Source: an uncultured Flavobacteriales bacterium (lineage in GTDB: Bacteria; Bacteroidota; Bacteroidia; Flavobacteriales_E; Vicingaceae). Taken from it: DNA of 7,841 nt. The DNA is taken from positions 1 to 7,841 of the forward strand of contig CALALS010000098.1 in NCBI GenBank assembly GCA_937925525.1, written 5' to 3'. Within the stretch, counting starts at the first letter, position 1, and every line of letters begins with the position of its first letter. Both the position numbers and the translations under genes were made by a program. Below, in pieces: positions 1-7,470 of this stretch. A model generated the notes under the pieces. The model was not told where the DNA came from, made no database searches, and saw nothing but the letters and a program-made list of their open reading frames with translations.

Positions 1-1
1 T

Positions 2-403
2 AATTTGCTTTTACAGCCTGCTGTTGACGGAGTGGCAGATGTCGTTTATGGCTCCCGTTTTATGGGCGGTAAACCACATAGAATTTTATTCTTTTGGCAC
101 TCTCTCGGAAATAAGTTTCTCACTTTTTTGAGTAATATGTTTACCAACCTTAACTTGACAGATATGGAAACATGCTACAAGTTAATTAGAAGTGACTATG
201 CTAAAAAGATTAAGCTAAAAGAAAATCGATTTGGCTTTGAGCCTGAAATTACTGCCAAGCTTGCTCGAATAAAAGGCATCAGAATATATGAAGTAGGAAT
301 TTCCTATTACGGAAGAACTTATCAAGAAGGTAAAAAAATTGGGTGGAAAGATGGCTTCAGAGCTATCTATTGTATTTTTAAGTATGGATTGTTCAAGGGA
401 TAG
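2..403 (+). CDS. Family 2 glycosyltransferase (dolichol-phosphate-mannosyltransferase-like), 3' part only
   Basis: This is the C-terminal 133 codons of a GT2 enzyme of the DPM1-like type, which transfers a sugar from a nucleotide donor to a polyprenyl phosphate at the inner face of the cytoplasmic membrane. The frame is open to the left edge (first whole codon at base 2), so the real start and the GT-A core with its nucleotide-binding and DxD-type motifs lie outside the window. A TTG at base 5 is an internal Leu, not a start. Visible family landmarks, in order, are VVYGSRF (bases 41-61), FWHSLGNKFLTFLSN, NLTDMETCYK, ENRFGFEPEI and a terminal block YYGRTYQEGKKIGWKDG. These match the conserved C-terminal half of soluble DPM1-like enzymes. 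It ends without the extra membrane helices found in GtrB or ArnC. Its acceptor and sugar cannot be told. The next gene follows after 38 bases. Family assignment is confident, substrate is not. Confidence 0.9.
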   Translation, partial: NLLLQPAVDGVADVVYGSRFMGGKPHRILFFWHSLGNKFLTFLSNMFTNLNLTDMETCYKLIRSDYAKKIKLKENRFGFEPEITAKLARIKGIRIYEVGISYYGRTYQEGKKIGWKDGFRAIYCIFKYGLFKG

Positions 404-417
404 TAAAATTGTAATCT

Positions 418-425
418 TATCTTTA
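418..425 (+). promoter_or_regulatory. Weak -7-like box before the PfkB-family kinase
   Basis: TATCTTTA matches the Bacteroidota -7 consensus TAnnTTTG at all fixed positions except the final G, and ends 16 bases before the ATG at 442. No TTTG lies at the usual 19-21 base distance upstream; the nearest TTG (389-391) is 26 bases away. It could equally be chance in an AT-rich gap, with the kinase transcribed from upstream of the glycosyltransferase. Confidence 0.25.
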
Positions 426-441
426 CCAAAAATTATTTAAC

Positions 442-1374
442 ATGAGCTTAATTGTTGTTGGAACAGTGGCGTTTGATGCCATAGAAACTCCTTTCGGAAA
501 AACAGATAAAATTTTAGGTGGTGCTGCTACATTTATTAGTCTTTCGGCATCTCAACTAGTTGATAAAATAAATATTGTTTCTGTAATTGGTGGTGATTTT
601 CCTCAAGAGTATATCGACCTATTAAAAAGTCATAAAGTAAATACCGAAGGTTTGGAAATTGTAAAAGAGGGAAAAACCTTTTTCTGGTCAGGAAAGTATC
701 ACTTAGACATGAATACCCGTGATACTATTGAAACTCAACTTAACGTACTGGAAACTTTTGACCCAAAAGTGCCGGACTCTTACCAAGACTGTGAATATTT
801 GATGTTAGGCAACTTAGCTCCTTTTGTACAACAAAAAGTAATTAAAAGCTTAAAAAACAGACCTAAGTTAATTGTAATGGACACCATGAATTTTTGGATG
901 GAAATTGCATTAGAAGAGCTTAAGCAAACCACTGCTATGGTTGATGTGTTGTCTATTAATGATGAAGAAGCAAGGTTGCTTTCAGGAGAGTATTCTTTAG
1001 TGAAAGCCGCTAAAAAGATTTTAGCCATGGGGCCGAAATATTTAATCATTAAAAAAGGGGAGCATGGCGCTTTATTGTTTGACCAAAACAATGTCTTTTT
1101 CGCTCCGGCTCTTCCACTAGAAGATGTTTTTGACCCTACCGGTGCAGGAGATACTTTTGCCGGTGGCTTTATCGGCTACATTGCCAAAACAGGTGACACT
1201 TCTTTTGATAATATGAAAAGAGCTATTATTCATGGTAGTGCTCTGGCTTCATTTGCAGTTGAAAAATTCGGAACGGAACGATTAGTTAACCTTTCTGCCG
1301 ATGAGTTCAATGCTAGATTAAATGAGTTTTCGCAATTAGTAAAATTCGATTTAAGTTCAGAATTAGTGAGCTAG
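442..1374 (+). CDS. PfkB-family carbohydrate/nucleoside kinase, substrate unknown
   Basis: A 310-residue cytoplasmic kinase of the ribokinase/PfkB superfamily, which transfers the ATP gamma-phosphate to a hydroxyl of a sugar or nucleoside. It starts MSLIVVGTVAFD, the usual first beta strand of the fold, so the ATG at 442 is well placed. The substrate-side glycine pair is at G26-G27 (ILGGAATF). An NxxE motif, which helps position Mg2+ and phosphate, is at N173-E176. The strongest signature is the anion-hole motif DPTGAGDTFAGGF at residues 231-243, with D237 the expected catalytic base. Length is normal for the family. The glycine region reads GGAATF rather than the GGKGANQA of ribokinase, so the substrate cannot be inferred; adenosine-kinase-like or other sugar kinases are all possible. 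It lies 38 bases after the glycosyltransferase and 31 before uvrC, neither of which suggests a substrate. The fold and activity class are confident. Confidence 0.92.
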   Translation: MSLIVVGTVAFDAIETPFGKTDKILGGAATFISLSASQLVDKINIVSVIGGDFPQEYIDLLKSHKVNTEGLEIVKEGKTFFWSGKYHLDMNTRDTIETQLNVLETFDPKVPDSYQDCEYLMLGNLAPFVQQKVIKSLKNRPKLIVMDTMNFWMEIALEELKQTTAMVDVLSINDEEARLLSGEYSLVKAAKKILAMGPKYLIIKKGEHGALLFDQNNVFFAPALPLEDVFDPTGAGDTFAGGFIGYIAKTGDTSFDNMKRAIIHGSALASFAVEKFGTERLVNLSADEFNARLNEFSQLVKFDLSSELVS

Positions 1375-1400
1375 TTCATCAATTGGTTAACTTTGTAACC
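1363..1400 (+). promoter_or_regulatory. Putative uvrC promoter with an inverted repeat over the -7 box
   Basis: TAACTTTG at 1388-1395 is an exact match to the Bacteroidota -7 consensus TAnnTTTG and ends 10 bases before the uvrC ATG. A poor -33 candidate (TTAG, 1363-1366) lies 21 bases upstream, inside the end of the kinase gene. Transcription from here would begin at about 1402, leaving a leader of only a few bases. The box sits within a perfect 5-base inverted repeat, GGTTA (1385-1389) and TAACC (1396-1400), separated by six bases. This could be a small operator or a chance dyad. Confidence 0.45.
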
Positions 1401-1405
1401 GAGAT

Positions 1406-3196
1406 ATGAATGATGCTTCTTTAGAACAAAAAATTCAATCCTTACCTAAAAACCCGGGTATTTATCGCTTTTTCGATAGCAAAGGGAAAATTATATACAT
1501 AGGCAAAGCCAAAAACCTAAAAAAAAGAGTTTCTTCTTATTTCCAAAAACAGCACGAAAACGGGAAAGTTCGGGTGCTGGTAAGCAAAATAAAAGACTTG
1601 AATTACATTGTAGTTGAAACCGAACAAGATGCTCTGTTGTTAGAAAACAACCTTATCAAAAAGCATCAACCCAAGTACAATGTAATGCTCAAAGATGACA
1701 AAACCTACCCATGGATTTGTATTAAAAAAGAACGTTTTCCAAGAGTATTTTCAACTCGCACATTAGTGAAAGACGGCTCGGAGTATTTTGGTCCATACAC
1801 CAATGGAAAAATGATGACAACTTTGCTTGATTTTGTCACCAAGCTTTATCCGTTAAGAACATGTAACTATCATCTTTCCGAAGAAAACATTGAACAAAAA
1901 AAGTATAAAGTTTGCCTGCAATACCATATAAAAAAATGTTTAGGCCCCTGTGAAGGGCTACAGACGGAAGAAGATTATAATGCTCAAATTGCTCACATCA
2001 AAAACATTTTAAAAGGAAATATTACCGAAATAATTACTGAGCTAAAGCGAATGATGAAAACATATTCTGAAAATTATGAATATGAAAATGCACAACTCAC
2101 CAAAGAAAAACTTGATTTACTTGAAAAGTTTCAGGCGCGCTCTACAGTAGTTAATCCAAAAATTAATAATGTAGATGTGTTTACCATTGTAAAAGAAAAC
2201 GACTTCGCCTGCGTGAACTTTATAAAAGTAGTAAATGGCGCCATCATTCAGGGGCATACGCTAGAGCTAAAATCAAAATTGGACGAACCAGAAGAAGAAC
2301 TGCTTTCCATAGGAATTACCGATTTAAGAGAACGCTTTAACAGCACCAGCAAAGAAATATATTGCAACATTATGCCAAGTGTTGAACCGGAGGGAGTTGT
2401 TATTCACCTTCCCCAAATTGGAGATAAAAAAAGGTTAATCGACCTTTCTTTAAGAAATGCCAAGTATTATCTGCTTGACAAAAAACTGAAGAACCAAACC
2501 ATCAAAGAGAAAAAACAGAAAAACCCTGTTTTAGACGAATTACAAAAAAACCTGCATCTATCCACTCTTCCCACACATATTGAATGTTTTGATAACTCGA
2601 ATATTCAAGGAACTAATCCTGTTGCTGCTTGTGTGGTGTTTAAAAATGGTAAGCCCGCCAATAAAGATTATCGGCATTTTAATATAAAAACTGTTGAGGG
2701 CCCTGATGACTTTGCGAGTATGGAAGAAGTGGTGTACAGAAGATACAAACGACTATTAGATGAGAAACAGCCTTTACCTCAACTCATTGTAATTGACGGT
2801 GGAAAAGGGCAGCTATCTTCAGCCGTAAAGAGTTTAAAAAAACTTGACTTATATGGAAAAATCGCCATCATAGGTATTGCAAAAAAACTGGAAGAAATTT
2901 ATTTCCCTGAAGACAGTATTCCTATTTATTTAGATAAACGTTCGCAAGGATTAAAGCTTATTCAGCACATGCGAAATGAAGCACATCGTTTTGGAATAAC
3001 TCATCACAGAAACAGAAGAAGCAAAAACTCTTTTAAAACCGAACTGGCAAGTATTAAAGGTATTGGAAAAGCTACTATTGAGACACTACTAAAAAAATAC
3101 GGTTCGGTTGAACGCATTAAAAAAGCTTCTGAAAAAGAAATAGAAGAAACTATTGGAAAAAGTAAAGCAAAGTTAATCCTTTCGCTTTTTAACTAG
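1406..3196 (+). CDS. uvrC: Excinuclease ABC subunit C (UvrC)
   Basis: UvrC is the nuclease of UvrABC nucleotide excision repair: recruited by UvrB at a bulky lesion, it cuts the damaged strand on both sides. All expected parts are present in 596 residues (E. coli UvrC has 610). An N-terminal GIY-YIG nuclease has GIY 18-20, YIG 31-33, R41 and E80. A four-cysteine set follows (C153, C170, C178, C182), the position of the metal or Fe-S site in the family. A UVR motif that contacts UvrB spans about 208-242. The RNase H-like nuclease has FDNSN with D396, VIDGGKGQL with D464 and RNEAHRFG with H527, aligning with E. coli D399, D466 and H538. A C-terminal helix-hairpin-helix region starts at KGIGKATIETLLKKYGS (551-567). 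No key residue is missing, so both incisions should be possible. The ATG start puts GIY at the normal distance. It sits 31 bases after the kinase and 54 before the sensor gene; uvrA and uvrB are not here. Confidence 0.98.
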   Translation: MNDASLEQKIQSLPKNPGIYRFFDSKGKIIYIGKAKNLKKRVSSYFQKQHENGKVRVLVSKIKDLNYIVVETEQDALLLENNLIKKHQPKYNVMLKDDKTYPWICIKKERFPRVFSTRTLVKDGSEYFGPYTNGKMMTTLLDFVTKLYPLRTCNYHLSEENIEQKKYKVCLQYHIKKCLGPCEGLQTEEDYNAQIAHIKNILKGNITEIITELKRMMKTYSENYEYENAQLTKEKLDLLEKFQARSTVVNPKINNVDVFTIVKENDFACVNFIKVVNGAIIQGHTLELKSKLDEPEEELLSIGITDLRERFNSTSKEIYCNIMPSVEPEGVVIHLPQIGDKKRLIDLSLRNAKYYLLDKKLKNQTIKEKKQKNPVLDELQKNLHLSTLPTHIECFDNSNIQGTNPVAACVVFKNGKPANKDYRHFNIKTVEGPDDFASMEEVVYRRYKRLLDEKQPLPQLIVIDGGKGQLSSAVKSLKKLDLYGKIAIIGIAKKLEEIYFPEDSIPIYLDKRSQGLKLIQHMRNEAHRFGITHHRNRRSKNSFKTELASIKGIGKATIETLLKKYGSVERIKKASEKEIEETIGKSKAKLILSLFN

Positions 3197-3217
3197 GTAC
3201 TTTATCATTTTTTTCTA

Positions 3218-3225
3218 TAACTTCG
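3218..3225 (+). promoter_or_regulatory. Putative -7 box of the sensor phosphatase gene
   Basis: TAACTTCG differs from the Bacteroidota -7 consensus TAnnTTTG at one fixed position. It ends 25 bases before the TTG start at 3251, giving a predicted start of transcription near 3232 and a leader of about 20 bases. No TTTG is seen at the expected -33 distance. The 54-base gap after uvrC contains no clear terminator, so read-through from uvrC is an alternative. Confidence 0.3.
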
Positions 3226-3250
3226 GTAATCGTAATCTAACCTAGCGCAT

Positions 3251-6200
3251 TTGAAAAAGTTATTCTTCTTCTGCATTTTTGCTATAGTTCAGTTAGCTTC
3301 TTATGGACAAGTCAAGCCTAAGCAAGTTGCGCCTGATTCTTTTATTACAAAGGCTTCCCTTCAGTACGACTTTACTAATTTAGGCATAAAAGAAGGCCTT
3401 CCTTCTACTAGTGTTTATAACGCTATTCAGATTAGAAACGGAGAGTTTTGGATTGGAACTGCGGAAGGTTTGTGCACATATAATGGTATAGAGGTGATTA
3501 GTTTAAAAAATGATAGCCTCATTTTTGGAAATACTATTTGGTCTTTATTTGAAGACCATAAAGGAACTATTTGGTGTGGACCAAGCAATAGAGGTGCTGT
3601 TTATTATGATGGGAAAAAATTTAGGCAACTCACTTGTGATAGTCTACTAAAAACCTCAACTGTAATTGACATTCAAGAAGACGCCAAAGGAGGGCTTTGG
3701 TTTAGCACGGTAAAGGGTTTAGCATACTATTATAAAAATAAGCTTAGCTGGTTAATACATAAAAATGATTCTTTGTCCGGTATATATAAAAGCTATATCC
3801 ATAAAGACAGAGTTTATATCTGCACAAAAAAAGGTGTGTTTTATTATGAAAACAATTCCATAAAAAAATATTTACCAAGCCAAAAAGACATTTTAAATTG
3901 TAGGTCTATTTTTATTGACTCTATCGGAAACCATTATATAGGCACCTGGGGAAGTGGCTTGTTTATTCATTTTGTCAAAAACGATTCTGTTGTTAATTAT
4001 AACCGCCATGAACTAACAAATAATGTTATATGGGATATAAAACAAGACCGCTCAAAAAGAATATGGTTAGCAACCGATTATGGCATAAATATTTATGACC
4101 ATGGAGCATTGTACTCCATTACTGAAAAAGAGGGGCTATCAAACAACCGAACATGGTCTATTTCAATAGATAATTTAAATAGGATTTGGGTTTCCTGCTA
4201 CGGAGGCGGAATATCCATTTATAATGGTGATTTATTCAGTTATTCTAACGCAAACACAGGCTTTACTGACAAGCAAATAAATGTTGCCCTAACCTCATCA
4301 GACGGAACAGTATGGTTTGCCACATCCGGAGACGGTTTAATAAAGCTTAAAAACGGAGTTTATACGCACTATTATGACAACAAGCTTTTCAGAGACCACT
4401 ACATCTGGAATCTTTATGAAGAAGATAGTGGTGTGCTATGGATTTGTGCAGATGCTGCCTTAATAAAGTACGAAAACGGTAAGTTCTATAAATACACAAA
4501 AGAGTCAGGTATGGTTAGTGATCTAATTTGGTCAATCGTAAAAGTATCAGAAAAAGAATATTATGTCGGCACTTATGATAAAGGGATTATGGTTTTTAAC
4601 CAGGACTCTTTCTATTCCTTAAATCTTGATATTAATGCAAGAGGAATATATAAACTGATTAAAGATAGTGAAGAACGCGTATGGGCAGTAACTTCTTCAG
4701 GGCTTGTTGTAATAAAGAACCAAACCGCTATTGAACTAAATAAAGGGCATGGTATTTTTTCAAATAAAATTGGTGATGTTAAGCAAGACTTAAATGGCAA
4801 TATATGGGTAACCACAGCTAAAGGAATAACCGTTTATAAAAAAAACGCTCCTTTAACCCATTTTATCTATTTAAATAAAAGCAATGGTGTTGATTTTGAA
4901 AATATAAGAAGCATACAGTTTACTTCCGACTCAACCGCATGGATGGGCGCTAATAACGGAGTGTATTTTATTTCTTTTTCTATAAGTCCAACTGAAATAT
5001 TTGTAAAAGAATCTCAGTTTTTTTCTTCCTCATCCGGCTTTAGAGAAATTGAGGTTTCTGGTGTTTCATATTACAACACTATTCCTAAAAAGTATTTTTT
5101 TCCAACCCCAAAAGGAGTAACAACTGTAAATTTAGCTCCTGTTAAACGACCGATTCCCTCCATTGAACTCAAAAAAATAGAGCTCTTTTATGAAGACATG
5201 GATTGGTCAAAGCCCATAAAAAAGAACCCTTTTGGCAATGAAATAAGGTATTTATTCGACTCTTTAAATAATCTTCCTGTTGAGCTAGAACTACCTTATA
5301 ACGTAAATCACATAACCTTTAAATTTCAAGGTGGAAACACTAGAAATGTGGCCGGACTAATGTATTCCTTCTTCTTAGAAGGTATTGAAAGTGGGTGGTC
5401 ACCTCCTTCATTTTCAAGAGAAGTTACCTTCTCCAATCTTCCACACGGAAGATATCTCTTCAAAGTAAAATCAATTGATGAAAACAAAAATGAAAGTGAG
5501 CCATACGTTTACTCTTTTGTCATTCATCCGCCTTTATGGAAAATATGGTGGGTTCAATTACTCGGTATTGTTGTTTTTATTTTAGGGCTCATCTTAATTT
5601 TTAGAGTCAGAACTAACCAGTTGAGAAAAAACAAAATTGAATTAGAAAAAACCGTAAAAGAAAGAACGGTTGAACTGTTTGAGCAAAAAAGTTTAATAGA
5701 ACAAAAAAATAAAGAAATTACCGATAGTATCAGTTATGCTAAACGTATTCAAAAAGCAATATTACCCTCTCAAAGCTTTATTAAATCTTTTTTAAATGAG
5801 TGCTTCATTTTATTTCTTCCGAAAGAGCTGGTTGCCGGAGATTTTTATTGGATAGAAAGCAAAGAAAACAAACTATTAATAGCTGTTGCAGACTGTACCG
5901 GGCATGGTGTTCCGGGAGCAATGGTTAGTGTAGTGTGCCACAATGCCTTAAATAGGTGTGTGAGAGAGCTTTCGCTTACAAAGCCAAGTGATATTTTAGA
6001 CAAAACCAGATTAATGGTTATTGAGACTTTTGAAAAAAGTGATGAGGAAGTAAAAGACGGGATGGATATTTCTATTTGCTCGATTGACTTTGATAAAAAA
6101 ATTCTGCATTGGGCAGGCGCAAATAATCCTTTATGGATTATTAGAAATAATGAGCTGTTAGAGTACAAGCCCGACAAACAACCCATAGCCAAATATTATA

Positions 6201-6457
6201 ATATGTCTCCTTTTACTAATCATGAAATTACTTTAGAAGCAGGTGATTGCCTTTACCTTTTTACAGATGGTTTTGCGGACCAGTTTGGTGGACCAAAAGG
6301 AAAGAAATATAAGTACACCGCTTTTAAAAATCTACTTTTAAAAACATCCCCTCATAAAATGGAAAAACAACAAGACTTTATTCATAATGAATTCAAAAAC
6401 TGGAAAAAATCGTTAGAACAAGTTGATGATATTTGTATTATTGGAATAAGAGTATAA
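3251..6457 (+). CDS. Two-component-regulator-type propeller sensor with SpoIIE/PP2C phosphatase output
   Basis: A 1068-residue predicted transmembrane sensor that should convert a periplasmic signal into Ser/Thr phosphatase activity in the cytoplasm. It starts at TTG: the frame is closed by TAA at 3233, no ATG or GTG lies between, the next Met is far downstream, and TTG begins a good signal peptide (MKKLFFFCIFAIVQLASYG). About 14 Reg_prop blades follow, with the IWxGT-type aromatic at 67, 108, 150, 189, 229, 272, 313, 355, 397, 438, 478, 519, 564 and near 616. A Y_Y_Y domain spans about 683-757, a membrane helix 766-785, and a coiled coil 787-830. The PP2C domain has the leader SISYAKRIQKAILP (826-839), GDFYW (863-867), DCTGHGVPGA (881-890), DGMDIS (936-941), FTDG (1004-1007) and VDDI (1058-1061), so all expected metal-binding acidic motifs are present. 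There is no histidine kinase, receiver or DNA-binding domain. Phosphatases of this class usually act on anti-anti-sigma or STAS-like proteins, but no such partner is encoded nearby. The ligand is unknown. Confidence 0.93.
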   Translation: MKKLFFFCIFAIVQLASYGQVKPKQVAPDSFITKASLQYDFTNLGIKEGLPSTSVYNAIQIRNGEFWIGTAEGLCTYNGIEVISLKNDSLIFGNTIWSLFEDHKGTIWCGPSNRGAVYYDGKKFRQLTCDSLLKTSTVIDIQEDAKGGLWFSTVKGLAYYYKNKLSWLIHKNDSLSGIYKSYIHKDRVYICTKKGVFYYENNSIKKYLPSQKDILNCRSIFIDSIGNHYIGTWGSGLFIHFVKNDSVVNYNRHELTNNVIWDIKQDRSKRIWLATDYGINIYDHGALYSITEKEGLSNNRTWSISIDNLNRIWVSCYGGGISIYNGDLFSYSNANTGFTDKQINVALTSSDGTVWFATSGDGLIKLKNGVYTHYYDNKLFRDHYIWNLYEEDSGVLWICADAALIKYENGKFYKYTKESGMVSDLIWSIVKVSEKEYYVGTYDKGIMVFNQDSFYSLNLDINARGIYKLIKDSEERVWAVTSSGLVVIKNQTAIELNKGHGIFSNKIGDVKQDLNGNIWVTTAKGITVYKKNAPLTHFIYLNKSNGVDFENIRSIQFTSDSTAWMGANNGVYFISFSISPTEIFVKESQFFSSSSGFREIEVSGVSYYNTIPKKYFFPTPKGVTTVNLAPVKRPIPSIELKKIELFYEDMDWSKPIKKNPFGNEIRYLFDSLNNLPVELELPYNVNHITFKFQGGNTRNVAGLMYSFFLEGIESGWSPPSFSREVTFSNLPHGRYLFKVKSIDENKNESEPYVYSFVIHPPLWKIWWVQLLGIVVFILGLILIFRVRTNQLRKNKIELEKTVKERTVELFEQKSLIEQKNKEITDSISYAKRIQKAILPSQSFIKSFLNECFILFLPKELVAGDFYWIESKENKLLIAVADCTGHGVPGAMVSVVCHNALNRCVRELSLTKPSDILDKTRLMVIETFEKSDEEVKDGMDISICSIDFDKKILHWAGANNPLWIIRNNELLEYKPDKQPIAKYYNMSPFTNHEITLEAGDCLYLFTDGFADQFGGPKGKKYKYTAFKNLLLKTSPHKMEKQQDFIHNEFKNWKKSLEQVDDICIIGIRV

Positions 6458-7465
6458 TCAACTTAGTTTATCCGCAAGCAATCTCATCTCCATTCCCGGA
6501 GCATACTTTTGGTAAATAATGTTATATACCGCCTCAGCAATCGGAATATCTACTTTATAGTTTTCGTTAAGCTCATGAATACTCTTTACCGCATAATACC
6601 CTTCCGCCACCATATTCATTTCCAGATGAGCAAATCTTACTGAATATCCTTTTCCTAACATGGTGCCGAATAATCTATTTCTTGAAAATTGCGAATACCC
6701 GGTAACTAATAAGTCTCCTAAATAAGCTGATGTTAAAACATCTCTGTGCACAGGGCTTACCGCATCAACAAATCGTTCAATCTCTTGAATGGCGTTAGAG
6801 ATAAGCACAGCCTGAAAATTATCGCCATAACCCAAGCCATGGCAAATACCACAAGCTATGGCAATTACATTTTTATAGATGGCAGAAATTTCCGTTCCAT
6901 AAACATCTTCAGAGGTTGTAGTTTTAATGTATCTACAACTCATCTTTTCAGCAATAAATTCTGCCTTTTCAGCATCTTTACAAGCAATGGTTAAATACGA
7001 CAGCTTTTCTAACGCCACCTCTTCAGCATGACATGGCCCACAAATGATTCCAAAACCTTCTTCTTGAATATTAAAATGCTTTTTCATATAGCTTCCCACT
7101 ATTGCGTTTTCCTCAGGAATAATTCCTTTAATAGCCGAAAAAACGGTTTTCCCTTTTAATAACTCAGGGTTTACATCCTTTAGGCTTTCCGATAAAAAAG
7201 CTGATGGAACAGCTAATATTAAAATATCATTGTCTTCTATTACTTTTTCAATATGGTTAGTTGGGAAAACTTTTTCAAGGTCTATTTCAACGGAACTCAA
7301 ATAATTAGGGTTGTGCCCATAATCATTAATATGCTTAACCGATTGCTCATTGCGCATCCACCAATCAATCTTGTCTAAATTATTAGATAGAATTTTAACG
7401 ATAGCGGTGCTCCAGCTTCCGCCTCCAATTACTGCAACTCGCTGGTTTGTCTCACTTTTTTCCAT
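6458..7465 (-). CDS. gpsA: NAD(P)H-dependent glycerol-3-phosphate dehydrogenase
   Basis: GpsA reduces dihydroxyacetone phosphate to sn-glycerol 3-phosphate, the backbone precursor of phospholipids, in the cytoplasm. I place the start at the ATG at 7465, giving 335 residues and starting MEKSETNQRVAVIGGGSW. An open extension to a TTG at 7507 would add 14 residues ahead of the Rossmann strand, and it would cover the -7 box at 7471-7478. Seen in order: nucleotide-binding loop GGGSWS (14-19), SAIKGI with the first active-site Lys K113, GPCHAEEVA (143-151), YKNVIAIACG with the second Lys K198, GYGDN (212-216), GDLLVT (250-255) and SRNRLFG (261-267). Variants from the enterobacterial pattern are Ser for the last Gly of GxGxxG, and SNA in place of TRG at 223-225. 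The GGGSW and GPCHAEEV forms look like Bacteroidota versions and do not suggest loss of function. The TGA stop directly abuts the TAA of the converging sensor gene. Confidence 0.96.
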   Translation of the reverse strand: MEKSETNQRVAVIGGGSWSTAIVKILSNNLDKIDWWMRNEQSVKHINDYGHNPNYLSSVEIDLEKVFPTNHIEKVIEDNDILILAVPSAFLSESLKDVNPELLKGKTVFSAIKGIIPEENAIVGSYMKKHFNIQEEGFGIICGPCHAEEVALEKLSYLTIACKDAEKAEFIAEKMSCRYIKTTTSEDVYGTEISAIYKNVIAIACGICHGLGYGDNFQAVLISNAIQEIERFVDAVSPVHRDVLTSAYLGDLLVTGYSQFSRNRLFGTMLGKGYSVRFAHLEMNMVAEGYYAVKSIHELNENYKVDIPIAEAVYNIIYQKYAPGMEMRLLADKLS

Positions 7466-7470
7466 CAGTA

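Noticed and set aside
5..7. TTG as a start for the glycosyltransferase
   Set aside because: The frame stays open to the window edge and the protein would lack its catalytic half; the gene is cut by the window, not truncated.
780..1091. Open frame of 103 codons on the - strand
   Set aside because: It lies wholly inside the PfkB kinase gene, which has clear family motifs; the antisense translation shows no recognisable domain.
3164..3190. Possible terminator hairpin at the end of uvrC (AAAGCAAAG pairing with CTTTCGCTTT, then two more T)
   Set aside because: The stem has a bulge and only three G-C pairs, overlaps the coding end, and has a short T tail; too weak to call.
4612..4815. Open frame of 67 codons on the - strand
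   Set aside because: Antisense to the propeller repeats of the sensor gene; it reflects the repetitive composition of those codons.
5845..6192. Open frame of 115 codons on the - strand
   Set aside because: Antisense to the conserved phosphatase domain, with no recognisable protein features.
6746..6994. Open frame of 82 codons on the + strand
   Set aside because: Antisense to the catalytic core of gpsA; no motif and no promoter.
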